Source: Burkholderia sp. L27(2015) (GTDB lineage: Bacteria > Pseudomonadota > Gammaproteobacteria > Burkholderiales > Burkholderiaceae). From it: a DNA stretch of 51,880 nucleotides. Below the pieces are notes generated by a model, which saw only the letters and a list, made by a program, of their open reading frames with translations, had not been told where the DNA came from and ran no database searches. Below, piece by piece: positions 41,659 to 50,083 of this stretch (position 1 is the first letter of the stretch; every line of letters begins with the position of its first letter). Location: NCBI RefSeq assembly GCF_009765705.1, contig NZ_LMUX01000016.1, positions 1,098,114 to 1,149,993 of the forward strand, written 5' to 3'. A program made the translations under genes and the position numbers.

Positions 41659-43380
41659 CTACAGCGCCCGGTCGAAGCGGCTGGCCCAACGCGCGCCGAG
41701 CCCAAGCAGCGCGCCGCTGATCAGTATTGTTACCGCTCCCATTGCCATGCCGTCGCCTATCGACCCCTGTTCGAACTGCTGCCAGATATAAATCGACACG
41801 GTTTGCACACCGCTGGGCGCAAGCAGCAGCGAGGTCACCAATTCACGCGAGGCGATCGCGAACACGATCAACATCGAAGACACCAATGCGGGCGCCACCA
41901 TCGGCATCACGATGCGCACCAGCACGCGGCCCGCGCTTGCGCCGTGCACGCGTGCGGCCGCTTCCAGCCCCGAGCCGATCTGGCGCAGTGCCGCGCTCGT
42001 GTAGCGAATCGGGTAGGGCAGCAGCAGGCAACTATAGGAGAGCAACAAAATGCCCCACGTGTTGTAGGGCGTGACGGGCCAGAACGGCTGATTCCACGCA
42101 AGGATCAAGCCGACCCCCACGACGATGCCGGGCAGTGCGTGCGGCAGCAGCGTGAGCGCGTCGAGCACGGTGCGTCCACGCAAGCGAGTCTTGACCACGT
42201 ACCATGCGCTCAAGAAACCGAGCACGCCGGTGAGCAATGCCGTACCGGCGGCCAGTGCCAGGCTGGTGCCCAGCGCACTCGCGCCTTCGCTGCCCGATGA
42301 AAGCGCTTTGAAGTGAGCCAAGGTCATATTGCCCACCGAGAAGCCATCGGACAGCGTTCGCGAGAACGCCGTAGCGACGATCGCAAACAGCGGCGCGAGC
42401 GTCGCGGCAAAAGCCACGCAAGCGAATGTCGCGAGAACCGGCCAACGCCAGCCGCCGAGTTCGCGCGGTGTCGTAGCGCTCGGCTTGCCGGTTTGTGTTT
42501 CGAAGTTGCGACCGGCGAGCACCTTGCGTTGCAAAACGAAGGCAGCAAGCGCGAGCAGTGACAGCAGTAGCGAAAGCACCGAGGCGCCGGGCAGGTCGAT
42601 CGGCCAATCGGAGAAGCGTTCTTCGATCGACGTCACCATCAGGTTCACGCCGGCGCGCGAGCCCAGCGCCGCGGGAATACCAAACTCTTCGATCGACATC
42701 GTGAAGGCAAGCAACAGGCTGGCCGCGATGGACGGCAGGATCAGCGGCAAGCTCACGCGCACGAAACTGCGCCAAGGTCCCGCACCGAACACGCGCGCGA
42801 CATCGCCCAAACGTGAGCCGGTTGCCGCCAACGCGCGCGAGACGGCGAAATAGACCACGGGAAATACGTTGAGCGTCATGGCCAAGACCACGCCCTGGAA
42901 CGAGAACAGGAAGTGCCCAAGGTTGACGCCGCAGAATTGTTCGAGATATCCATGCGGTTGCAGCAAGAGCATCCAGCCCAGCGCAGCAAGGTAAGGCGGA
43001 ATCAGGAACGGTGCGAGGAACAGCAGATCCCACATGCGCGCACAAGGCAGCTTGAATAGCCCGCGTATGGCGCCCAACGGTATCCCTATCAGTGAGCAAG
43101 CCAATGCGACGGTCGCACCGAAGCGCACGGTATTGCCCAGCAACGGCAGCGTATCGGAGCGCGCCAGCGTTTGCCCGAAGGCCCCGAACGGATGCGCAAA
43201 CGAGCCGTGAGCCAGGTCCGGAAACACGGCTTGCAGCACGACGAAGCCGATCGGCAACGCGACCAGTAGGCACAATACGGCCAATATGGCCAACCCAGCC
43301 AGCGTCGGCGAGAGCCGCACCGCCGGGTTCGATCTGCTCGCTGCTGCCGACGCGCTGACACGCGCAGCCACGTTAGCCAT
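41659..43380 (-). CDS. ABC importer permease, two-domain (FbpB/PhnU-like)
   Basis: This 573-residue permease has about 12 membrane helices arranged as two BPD-type halves. Each half has an EAA-like loop: ARVFGAGPWRSFVRVSLPLI in the first half and ARVHGASAGRVLVRIVMPMV in the second. The family transports ferric ions, 2-aminoethylphosphonate, thiamine or polyamines. ATG 43380 overlaps the binding-protein stop by one base (TGATG). It is the last gene of the porin-ATPase-binding protein-permease operon. Confidence 0.92.
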   Translation of the reverse strand: MANVAARVSASAAASRSNPAVRLSPTLAGLAILAVLCLLVALPIGFVVLQAVFPDLAHGSFAHPFGAFGQTLARSDTLPLLGNTVRFGATVALACSLIGIPLGAIRGLFKLPCARMWDLLFLAPFLIPPYLAALGWMLLLQPHGYLEQFCGVNLGHFLFSFQGVVLAMTLNVFPVVYFAVSRALAATGSRLGDVARVFGAGPWRSFVRVSLPLILPSIAASLLLAFTMSIEEFGIPAALGSRAGVNLMVTSIEERFSDWPIDLPGASVLSLLLSLLALAAFVLQRKVLAGRNFETQTGKPSATTPRELGGWRWPVLATFACVAFAATLAPLFAIVATAFSRTLSDGFSVGNMTLAHFKALSSGSEGASALGTSLALAAGTALLTGVLGFLSAWYVVKTRLRGRTVLDALTLLPHALPGIVVGVGLILAWNQPFWPVTPYNTWGILLLSYSCLLLPYPIRYTSAALRQIGSGLEAAARVHGASAGRVLVRIVMPMVAPALVSSMLIVFAIASRELVTSLLLAPSGVQTVSIYIWQQFEQGSIGDGMAMGAVTILISGALLGLGARWASRFDRAL

Positions 43381-44348
43381 CAATGCTCGCCGAACAGCGT
43401 GTTGAAGCGCGCGAGCACCTCGGCACGCGAACGCGTGTTCGAGCCGTTATCTTGAGGCAGGAGCTTGAGGTCCTTCAGTTGCGCGCGATCGGTGCGGATA
43501 TCGTCCCGAGCGGGGATCAGCCACGCATCGGCCACCATCTGCTGGCCTTCCTGCGATAACGTGTAGTCGATGAACGCGCGTGCGTCAGCCTGGGCATGCG
43601 AGGTCTTGAGGATCATCATCGGCCGCGGTGCGATCACCGTACCGCTCGATGGAAAAATCACCTTGATCGACTCGCCGTTTGCGGCGGCACCATAGGCGAC
43701 ATAATCCACTGCGCCGAACACGGCCGATTTCGCGCCTTGCAGCACTGGGTTGATCGCCTGGGCGTTCGGCCCCAGCACCACCATCCCGTTCTGATGCAAA
43801 TCGCCGAAAAGCGTCCACGCCTGTTCTCCGAGCCGCTCCTGCAGGCCGAGTAAAAGGTCGAGCGAGGCGCCCGAAAGCGCCGGGTTCGGCGTGGTCACCT
43901 GATTGCGATACGCGGGTGCGGCCAGATCGCGCCAGTCTTTCGGCTCGGGTTTGCCGGTGCGCGTGTTCCACACGATGCCCAGTGCGGAGATACCTTGCGC
44001 AACGTAGGACGGCCCCTTGAACATGGCGGGCACATGGGTTGCATTGGGGCTTTCGTAATCGAGTAGCCAGCCGCGTTTTTCCAGATCCTGCGCGGTATCC
44101 CAGGACGCGGAAATCAATACGTCCGCGTGCGGGTTGCTGGCTTCGGCGTCCAGACGCGCCATCACCTTGCCGGTCGTCGCCTGGAACAGGTCGACCTTGA
44201 TGCCGGTTTTACGCTCGAAACCGAGCGCGAGTTTCTTGCTCAGATTACCCGGGCCGGCGGTGTAAACGGTAAGTGCATTTGCCTGGGGAGTGCCCAGACC
44301 AAGTATCAACGACATGGCAAAAGTAGAGATTATTCTTGAACTAAACAT
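43380..44348 (-). CDS. ABC importer periplasmic binding protein (Fe/AEP-type)
   Basis: This 322-residue protein starts at ATG 44348 with AAGGGA upstream, and its signal peptide is cleaved near NALTVYTAG. It belongs to the family 1/6 binding proteins (PhnS/FbpA-like), with LALGFERKTGIKVDLFQATT and ARLDAEASNPHADVLISASW. The adjacent-tyrosine iron ligands of FbpA are not seen in the AVDYVAYGAAANGESIKVIF region. An organic substrate such as an aminophosphonate or a polyamine is therefore more likely than free Fe3+. The longer open frame upstream is a shadow of the ATPase gene and is rejected. It sits between the ATPase and permease genes. Confidence 0.9.
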   Translation of the reverse strand: MFSSRIISTFAMSLILGLGTPQANALTVYTAGPGNLSKKLALGFERKTGIKVDLFQATTGKVMARLDAEASNPHADVLISASWDTAQDLEKRGWLLDYESPNATHVPAMFKGPSYVAQGISALGIVWNTRTGKPEPKDWRDLAAPAYRNQVTTPNPALSGASLDLLLGLQERLGEQAWTLFGDLHQNGMVVLGPNAQAINPVLQGAKSAVFGAVDYVAYGAAANGESIKVIFPSSGTVIAPRPMMILKTSHAQADARAFIDYTLSQEGQQMVADAWLIPARDDIRTDRAQLKDLKLLPQDNGSNTRSRAEVLARFNTLFGEH

Positions 44349-44361
44349 TGTAGCGATTCCC

Positions 44362-45051
44362 TTATCGATGGGTGGTTTTCTCGACGCGCCCATGCGCGAG
44401 CACCACGATTCGATGAGCCAGCGCTTCCGCTTCTTTTTGATCGTGCGTAACGTACACCGCAGTCGTGCCGAGCTGTTCGAGCAGCGTGCCAAGCTCGTCG
44501 CACAGACTCTCGCGCAAATTGCTGTCGAGGTTGGAGAGCGGCTCGTCGAACAACAGTACGCGTGGCTCGGCGACGATGGCGCGTGCCAGCGCGACGCGCT
44601 GTTGTTGGCCACCCGATAGTGCGGACGGACGTAGATCGCCCATGCCTTCGAGGCCGACGCGTGCGAGTGCCGTGGCCACGCGCTGCTTGCGCTCGGCGCG
44701 CGCGACGCCGCCCATTTCGAGCGGGAACGACACATTGCCGGCGACCGTCATATGTGGCCACAGCGCGTAGTCTTGAAACACCATGCCTAGCCCGCGACGC
44801 TCGGGCGGCAGGCAGGTTTGCGCATCGGCCATCGTCTGTGTGCCGAACGCGATGCGCCCAGCATCGGGCCGCAGCAACCCGGCCAGCAGCTTGAGCAGCG
44901 TGCTCTTGCCACAGCCGGACGGACCGAGCAGCGCCAACGTGGTGCCGCCCGGCACATCGAGGTCGATGCCGTCGAGTACCGGCTGCGCGCCGAATACTTG
45001 TCGCAGCCCGCGTACTTCGATCGCAACACCTGCCTCGGTTGTTTGCCGCAT
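44362..45051 (-). CDS. ABC importer ATP-binding protein
   Basis: This 229-residue ATPase has Walker A GPSGCGKST, Q-loop VFQDYALWPHMTVAGNV, signature LSGGQQQRVALARAI, Walker B VLLFDEPLSNLD and the H-loop VTHDQKEAEALAHRI. All catalytic residues are present. At 229 residues it lacks the C-terminal TOBE/regulatory domain found in FbpC- or PotA-like ATPases of about 350 residues. The ATG at 45051 follows the porin stop codon after a single base, so porin and ATPase are surely co-transcribed. It energises the permease encoded downstream. Confidence 0.93.
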   Translation of the reverse strand: MRQTTEAGVAIEVRGLRQVFGAQPVLDGIDLDVPGGTTLALLGPSGCGKSTLLKLLAGLLRPDAGRIAFGTQTMADAQTCLPPERRGLGMVFQDYALWPHMTVAGNVSFPLEMGGVARAERKQRVATALARVGLEGMGDLRPSALSGGQQQRVALARAIVAEPRVLLFDEPLSNLDSNLRESLCDELGTLLEQLGTTAVYVTHDQKEAEALAHRIVVLAHGRVEKTTHR

Positions 45052-45052
45052 C

Positions 45053-46198
45053 TTAGAACCTGTGACGTATGCCGGCCTGCGTGCCGAACTGGTTCTGCCC
45101 AGCCACCACGTTGGTACCGAAGCCGTTCAGACCGAGATTCGATCCGCCGCGGTTGAGCACGTAGCCCACGTTGATATAGACATCGGTGCGTTTGGACAGG
45201 AAGTAATCGGCGTCAACCTGGAACGACCACGGATCGCGAGACGTTCCGTAGAAATTCTGATACATCGCCGTGCTGGAAAATTGCATGGCGGGTGTCATAT
45301 GGTACGTCGCGCCCACCCAGTAGAGGCTGGTCGCTTCGACTGCGCCGGTCGATAGCGTGCTCAAGTGCATGGCCTTCGAGTTCAGGTAGCGATAGCCGCC
45401 AAACAGATCCACCGTCGAGAGTTGATACTTCACGCCCGCGCCGATGCGGCGGTCCATATTGCCCTGGTAGCCGCCGGCCTTGACCGTATCTGCCGCCGTC
45501 GGGCTGGTGCTGCCGCCGTTCTTTTGGTCGTAGACCAAGGCTGCGCTGAAATGGTTGCCGGTGTACATCACGCCGGCTTCGATCACGCGTGCGAGCTGCG
45601 TGTCGCCGGCAGGTTGGGCGCCGTACGTGATGTCGTCAAAGCCGAGACTGTATTGGGCGAGGGCCGTGAAGCCGGCGAAATTCTTCTCGTAGCGCACCGT
45701 ATTGTCGAGCCGATCCGAGAACGCGGGATCCTGCATCTTGATGGCGTAGACCGCGTTGTCCAATGGGTTGAATTTGCTTACCCAGTCGAGGAACACACCG
45801 CCCTGGCGCCCGAACGATATCGCACCGTAGGTGTTGTTCGACAAGCCGACGTAGGCGAGCCGGCCGAATTCGCGGCCGCCTTGCAGCAGCGCGCCGGAGT
45901 CGATGTTGAAACCGCTTTCGAGCCGGAAGAACGTCTTGGTGCCGCCGCCCAGGTCTTCCGCGCCGGTGAAGCCCCAACGAGAGCCGGACATATTGCCGGA
46001 CGTCGCGCGGGTGATGCTCTGCGATTGGCCGTTGGTGCCGGTAGCGGTGTGAGTCAGGAATTCGACTCCGCTATCGAGGATGCCATACAAGGTGACATAG
46101 GAGGATGAAGCGGAAGGCTCGGCGTAACTAACGTTCGGCAAGCTGGCTAAACCAGCCAGGCAGCAGCCGACCGCCGCGATGCGGTAAGAATGTTTCAC
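45053..46198 (-). CDS. Gram-negative outer-membrane porin (porin_4 type)
   Basis: This 381-residue, 16-strand trimeric porin is of the type abundant in Burkholderia. The signal peptide ends near VSYA-EPSA, the first strand is SYVTLYGILDSGVEFL, GSRWGFTGAEDLGGGTKTFF and the loop 3 PEFG-like region follow, and the terminal strand ends in AGIRHRF with Phe. I chose GTG 46198 because GAGGA lies about eight bases upstream; the ATG 12 codons earlier has no such site. It is the first gene of the operon that continues with an ABC importer one base later. It probably supplies that importer with substrate across the outer membrane. Confidence 0.93.
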   Translation of the reverse strand: MKHSYRIAAVGCCLAGLASLPNVSYAEPSASSSYVTLYGILDSGVEFLTHTATGTNGQSQSITRATSGNMSGSRWGFTGAEDLGGGTKTFFRLESGFNIDSGALLQGGREFGRLAYVGLSNNTYGAISFGRQGGVFLDWVSKFNPLDNAVYAIKMQDPAFSDRLDNTVRYEKNFAGFTALAQYSLGFDDITYGAQPAGDTQLARVIEAGVMYTGNHFSAALVYDQKNGGSTSPTAADTVKAGGYQGNMDRRIGAGVKYQLSTVDLFGGYRYLNSKAMHLSTLSTGAVEATSLYWVGATYHMTPAMQFSSTAMYQNFYGTSRDPWSFQVDADYFLSKRTDVYINVGYVLNRGGSNLGLNGFGTNVVAGQNQFGTQAGIRHRF

Positions 46199-46446
46199 GA
46201 ATTGTGTCCTCTTTGGGATTAATTTGAATCGCAAATGTAAGCTAACTTCAAGTCAGCAAAATGACAGGAAAGGACGTGTTGTATTTGTTGTGACGGGGTG
46301 GGCGACGACGACGGGGGAGTGCGATGCGCGGATCGAGTGGGGTAATTGAGGGAGACTAAGTTAGTGGGGCGAGCGGGGATGTGTGGCGGTGAGAGGGGCA
46401 GCGCGGTGGGGGATGTTGGGGCTTTATGGTCTGTTATTCGGCATCG
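46199..46446. promoter_or_regulatory. Porin upstream region
   Basis: This 248-bp gap lies between the porin and HAD genes, both on the minus strand. It holds an AT-rich porin leader (46199-46270) and then a G/A-rich low-complexity stretch on the plus strand (46280-46430). A TACAT/TTGAAG pair in the AT-rich part may be promoter elements, but none is convincing. Confidence 0.4.
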
Positions 46447-47091
46447 CTAATCAGCCGCTGATCGCTTAGGCGGATTCGCCAGGGTGAGCAGATCTTGGGG
46501 TGTCTTGAAGATCGCGTCGGGCTGTAACGGGAGCATCGCACGTAGGTCGGTGTATCCCCACGCGACCGCGCCGAACGGAATACCTATCTTCCGAGCCGCG
46601 TCGGCGTCTCGTATCTCGTCGCCGATGTAGATGGCGTTCGCTTTCTCCATCTGGGTTGCCTGCAGAACGCGCCGCAGGCGACGTGCTTTGCCAAACAGCG
46701 TGGCGCCACACTCGAGCGCTGCGAAGCGGCTGATCATTGCGTGACCTAGCACCGCTTCAACATTGTTGAGGGAGTTTGACGTCGCCACGGCCAGCGTGAT
46801 TTTCTGATCTGCGAGGGTTTGAAGCACGTCAACTATGCCGTCGAACGGGCGGATTTCGTCGATGCGTTGTCGCATGATGTCCCTGAAGTCGGCGAGCACT
46901 TTCGGCACACGCCATAAGGGCAACTGAAGCTCTCGAAGTATTTCGTTGGCGCTCGATCCGCGCAGTTTGTCGACGTCGGTTTGCAGAGGCATCCTGAAAT
47001 TGTGACGCTCCGCCAGATCGCCGAGCGTATCGACGAACAAGGGAAACGTGTTCGCGAGCGTGCCGTCGAAATCGAAGATTGCGAGTTTCAT
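46447..47091 (-). CDS. HAD family hydrolase (phosphoglycolate phosphatase-like)
   Basis: This protein is 214 residues from ATG 47091 (MKLAIFDFDGTLANTFPLFV), with other possible ATGs at 47100 and 47106. HAD motif I is DFDGT with nucleophile Asp7 and acid Asp9, motif II is VATSN (Ser) near residue 105, motif III is a Lys in the GKARRLRRVL region, and motif IV is YIGDEIRDADAARKIGI. The small alpha-helical cap of the phosphoglycolate phosphatase/beta-phosphoglucomutase group lies between motifs I and II. The substrate is a small phosphate ester of unknown identity. It is a single gene. Confidence 0.9.
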   Translation of the reverse strand: MKLAIFDFDGTLANTFPLFVDTLGDLAERHNFRMPLQTDVDKLRGSSANEILRELQLPLWRVPKVLADFRDIMRQRIDEIRPFDGIVDVLQTLADQKITLAVATSNSLNNVEAVLGHAMISRFAALECGATLFGKARRLRRVLQATQMEKANAIYIGDEIRDADAARKIGIPFGAVAWGYTDLRAMLPLQPDAIFKTPQDLLTLANPPKRSAAD

Positions 47092-47268
47092 GAATTTCAT
47101 GTTCATCGTTAAGCTAGCCAATACCATCGGCGAGTTTGCCCGGTTTCGGACCGCGAAAGTCATTTTACTTTGACGCGGGTTAAGATCGCCTCAATAGGCT
47201 TGCCCAGTTCAGCGATGTCTTTCTAGTCATCAATTTACGCAAGGTCAATAAGCGGGAGACAACAAGAT

Positions 47269-47487
47269 ATGTCGAGCAACCCCAAAATCATCGTGCCATC
47301 GGACGCAGAAGAAGCCGAGATCAATCGTGGCATTGCCGCTGATCCGGATACGTTTGTTCCAAGCGATGAGCAATTCGCACAGATGATGTGGCACGGTGGC
47401 CGGCCGAACGGTGGCCATAGTCTATTTACCGATCCAACCGCGTCGGATCATGAATCGCCTCCACCAGCAAATCCAAAAACGCTTTAA
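47269..47487 (+). CDS. BrnA-antitoxin-like N-terminal fragment
   Basis: This 72-residue protein has GGGAGA as Shine-Dalgarno sequence, 9 bases before the ATG. Its first half, with KIIVPSDAEEAEINRGIAAD and TFVPSDEQFAQM, matches my memory of the start of BrnA/CopG-like antitoxins (typically 'IvPteeEdaaInagIaaDpDt'). The ribbon-helix-helix DNA-binding half that should follow is missing. The sequence continues GGRPNGGHSLFTDPTASDH as unrelated residues and ends 62 bp inside the convergent LysR gene. No BrnT toxin is upstream. It is probably the truncated remnant of a type II toxin-antitoxin operon. Confidence 0.55.
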   Translation: MSSNPKIIVPSDAEEAEINRGIAADPDTFVPSDEQFAQMMWHGGRPNGGHSLFTDPTASDHESPPPANPKTL

Positions 47488-48334
47488 CCGCAGTCGGCAG
47501 AGTGCGCCCAGCCATGGTTTGTACTTGCAGCGTGCGCTGATGCAACTCCGGGTTACTGATAGGCACGGCAGTAAGCCGGTCCGGCTTGAGCCGGCTGCGC
47601 ACCGTGAGATAGCCGCTCAGGGTGACCGCGTCGGTCTGTTGCACAAAGCTATACAACGCCGCGTGGTAATTGCTGACGAACACCGGATCGAAAAGTATCC
47701 CTTCCAGGCTGCAGCAAATATCGAACAACTGCCTGAGCGTCACCCCCGGGCCCGACATCGCTAGCGGGTAGGGCAACAGGTCGGCCAGCGACACCGTCTT
47801 GCGCGTGGCCAAAGGATGATCGCGGTTGACCAACGCGAAAATCGGCGCGCGCTGAGCGTAATGCACGTTGATGTCTTTCTCCGGCGACAGGCTGAAGCAC
47901 ACCGCGATATCCGCGCTGCCGTCGCGCACACGCTGCGTAGCTTCCGTCGGTGCCATGACGTCCATCTGGAAGTGCGCGCCCGGATAGGTTTCGCGAAAAC
48001 GCACGAACACCTGCGGCAGGAAATCGCGAGCGACACCCTCTGAGCTGGCCACCCGCAAGGTCGCTCGGCCGCCCGTGGTCAAGCCGCGGATTTCCTCCGT
48101 GACGCGCTCGGTCTCCAGCAAGCTGCGGCGAGCGTGCGCCGCCAGCAGCCGCCCAGCTTCGCTCAACACCATGCCGCGCGGACGCCGCTCGAACAGCGGC
48201 GTTCCAATCTCATCCTCGAGCTTCGCGATCTGCCGGCTAAGCGCCGACACAGCGACAAACAGCCGCTCCGATGCCTTGCTCAGCGAGCCGGTGCGGGCCA
48301 CTTCGAGGAAATAACGTAGTGCATTGGTTTGCAT
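47426..48334 (-). CDS. LysR family transcriptional regulator
   Basis: This regulator is 302 residues from ATG 48334 (MQTNALRYFLEVARTGSLSK). The helix-turn-helix continues as ASERLFVAVSALSRQIAKLE, and PRGMVLSEAGRLLAAHARRS is the linker. The effector domain follows at about 88-290, with RETYPGAHFQMDVMAPTEAT and YPLAMSGPGVTLRQLFDICC. The longer frame upstream is an antisense shadow of the peptidase gene and is rejected. It is divergent from the M20 peptidase/MFS/hydrolase genes and probably regulates them. Its C terminus (AIHDPTRLDR) overlaps the BrnA-like fragment in the opposite direction. Confidence 0.92.
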   Translation of the reverse strand: MQTNALRYFLEVARTGSLSKASERLFVAVSALSRQIAKLEDEIGTPLFERRPRGMVLSEAGRLLAAHARRSLLETERVTEEIRGLTTGGRATLRVASSEGVARDFLPQVFVRFRETYPGAHFQMDVMAPTEATQRVRDGSADIAVCFSLSPEKDINVHYAQRAPIFALVNRDHPLATRKTVSLADLLPYPLAMSGPGVTLRQLFDICCSLEGILFDPVFVSNYHAALYSFVQQTDAVTLSGYLTVRSRLKPDRLTAVPISNPELHQRTLQVQTMAGRTLPTAVKAFLDLLVEAIHDPTRLDR

Positions 48335-48409
48335 GGGTGCGCCTGAGTTTTGTCGCTGAGCTTCGCTGCTGAGCTTTACCACCGACCTTTGCCGTTTCGG
48401 CAACGATAA

Positions 48410-48436
48410 TTGGAAAATATTGTAATTGTCTATAAG
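48410..48436 (+). promoter_or_regulatory. Possible promoter of the M20 peptidase operon
   Basis: TTGGAA (48410-48415) and TATAAG (48431-48436) lie 15 bp apart in a short AT-rich stretch about 95 bp before the peptidase start. The spacing is short for sigma-70. LysR-type T-N11-A sequences overlap it (for example the ATAATTGGAAAATATTGTAAT region), consistent with control by the divergent LysR. Confidence 0.4.
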
Positions 48437-48527
48437 TTTTGTCGGCCGCAAGATCGTGCCATGACCTTTTAGGGCCCATGGACGGCGCTTGCCCGTGCGC
48501 CGGTGGGCCCATATCCAGGAGAACAAT

Positions 48528-49961
48528 ATGACGCGCGATACCGCGATAGCCACCGCAACCGCCGGATACGATACCGGCGTTTTTCTCGAAGACCTGCGCC
48601 GCCGCGTCGCGTTTCGCACTGAAAGCCAGGAGCCGGACAGAGGGCAGCTACTGCGCGCGTATCTGGAAACGGAAATGATGCCGGTGCTGGCCGAACTGGG
48701 CTTCACCTCACGCGTGCTCGACAATCCGGCGCCCGGGTCCGGCCCTTTCCTGGTCGCGCATCGCCATGAAGGCGATGACCTGCCGACCGTGCTGACCTAC
48801 GGCCATGGCGACGTGGTGCGCGGCTACGATGCGCAGTGGCGTGCCGGCCTGTCGCCGTGGGATGTCACGGTCGAGGGCGATCACTGGTATGGACGCGGCA
48901 CGGCCGACAACAAAGGCCAGCACAGCATCAACCTGGCCGCGCTGAAGGCCGTCATCGATGCGCGTGGCGGACGGCTGGGCTTCAATCTCAAGCTGCTGTT
49001 CGAGACCGGTGAGGAAATGGGTTCACCCGGCTTGCATCAGTTTTGCGCGAACTTGCGCGATGAGCTGGCGGCGGACCTGCTGATTGCATCGGATGGTCCG
49101 CGCCTGGGCGCGGCGCACCCTACGCTTTTCCTCGGCTCACGCGGCCTGGTGAACTTCAAGCTCAGCCTGCAATTGCGCGACGGCGGTCACCATTCGGGCA
49201 ACTGGGGCGGTTTGTTGCGCAACCCCGGGGTCGTGCTGGCCAATGCCATCGCATCGATGGTCGATAGCCGCGGCCGCATCCTGGTTGAAGGCCTGAGGCC
49301 GCAGGCGATTCCGGCGTCGGTGCGTCGCGCGCTGGCGGGCATCACCGTGGGCGGCAACCCGGGTGAGCCCGAGGTCGATAGCGACTACGGCGAGCCGGGC
49401 CTCACGCCCACCGAGCGCGTGTTCGGCTGGAATAACATGGAAGTGCTGGCCTTCAAGACCGGCAATCCCGAGAAGCCGGTCAACGCGATTCCGCCTTACG
49501 CATTCGCCTGCATGCAGATCCGCTTCGTGGTTGGCACCGATTGGGAAAACCTCGAACAGATCGTACGCCGCCATCTGGATGCACACGGTTTCGAATTGGT
49601 GCAGATCGAGGTCGAGCGCGGCATGCCGGCCACGCGTGTCGATCCGGACAACGCCTGGGTGCAGTGGGCGCTGGCTTCACTGCAACGCACGACCGGGCGC
49701 GCACCCACCTTGCTGCCGAATCTGGGTGGCACCTTGCCCAACGACGTGTTCGCGGAAATTCTCGGCATGCCCACGCTGTGGGTGCCGCATTCGTATCCCG
49801 GCTGCTCGCAACATGCGCCCGACGAGCATCTGCTCGGCTCGGTTGCGCGAGAGGGGCTGCAGATCATGGCAGGTTTGTTCTGGGATCTGGGCGATGCGGT
49901 CTCAAGCGGCCTCGCGCAGAAGGCGCGCGGACAGTACAAGCCCGCAAGCGTTTCAGCCTGA
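48528..49961 (+). CDS. M20 family metallopeptidase (ArgE/DapE/carboxypeptidase type)
   Basis: This protein is 477 residues from ATG 48528, with AGGAGAA upstream. The di-zinc ligands of the M20 clan are visible: His93 in YGHGDVV with Asp95, Asp127 in GRGTADNKGQH, the general base Glu162 and ligand Glu163 in FETGEEMGSPG, and a C-terminal His in QHAPDEHL. The dimerisation domain lies at about 205-330. It has no signal peptide, so it is cytosolic. It would hydrolyse a dipeptide, an N-acylated amino acid or an amide brought in by the MFS symporter downstream. The gene order with an MFS and a beta-lactamase-fold hydrolase fits catabolism of an amide or acyl amino acid. Confidence 0.92.
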   Translation: MTRDTAIATATAGYDTGVFLEDLRRRVAFRTESQEPDRGQLLRAYLETEMMPVLAELGFTSRVLDNPAPGSGPFLVAHRHEGDDLPTVLTYGHGDVVRGYDAQWRAGLSPWDVTVEGDHWYGRGTADNKGQHSINLAALKAVIDARGGRLGFNLKLLFETGEEMGSPGLHQFCANLRDELAADLLIASDGPRLGAAHPTLFLGSRGLVNFKLSLQLRDGGHHSGNWGGLLRNPGVVLANAIASMVDSRGRILVEGLRPQAIPASVRRALAGITVGGNPGEPEVDSDYGEPGLTPTERVFGWNNMEVLAFKTGNPEKPVNAIPPYAFACMQIRFVVGTDWENLEQIVRRHLDAHGFELVQIEVERGMPATRVDPDNAWVQWALASLQRTTGRAPTLLPNLGGTLPNDVFAEILGMPTLWVPHSYPGCSQHAPDEHLLGSVAREGLQIMAGLFWDLGDAVSSGLAQKARGQYKPASVSA

Positions 49962-50083
49962 CCGAGCGTCGTGCGCTTGTTCGTTCGTTCGCTGGTTTGT
50001 TGATTTGTCCGTCCACTCGGTCTTCGATGGCGTGCACCCCGACGCAGTAAAACAACCGTGTAGCACCACTAGAGGAATGCCCC

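Noticed and set aside
42032-43273. 413-codon frame on the minus strand inside the permease gene
   Set aside because: It is out of frame with the permease, Arg-rich and without any recognisable motif, while the permease frame shows two BPD domains.
44349-44735. N-terminal extension of the ABC binding protein
   Set aside because: It would lie inside the ATPase gene in another frame. The signal peptide at 44348 with its RBS marks the true start.
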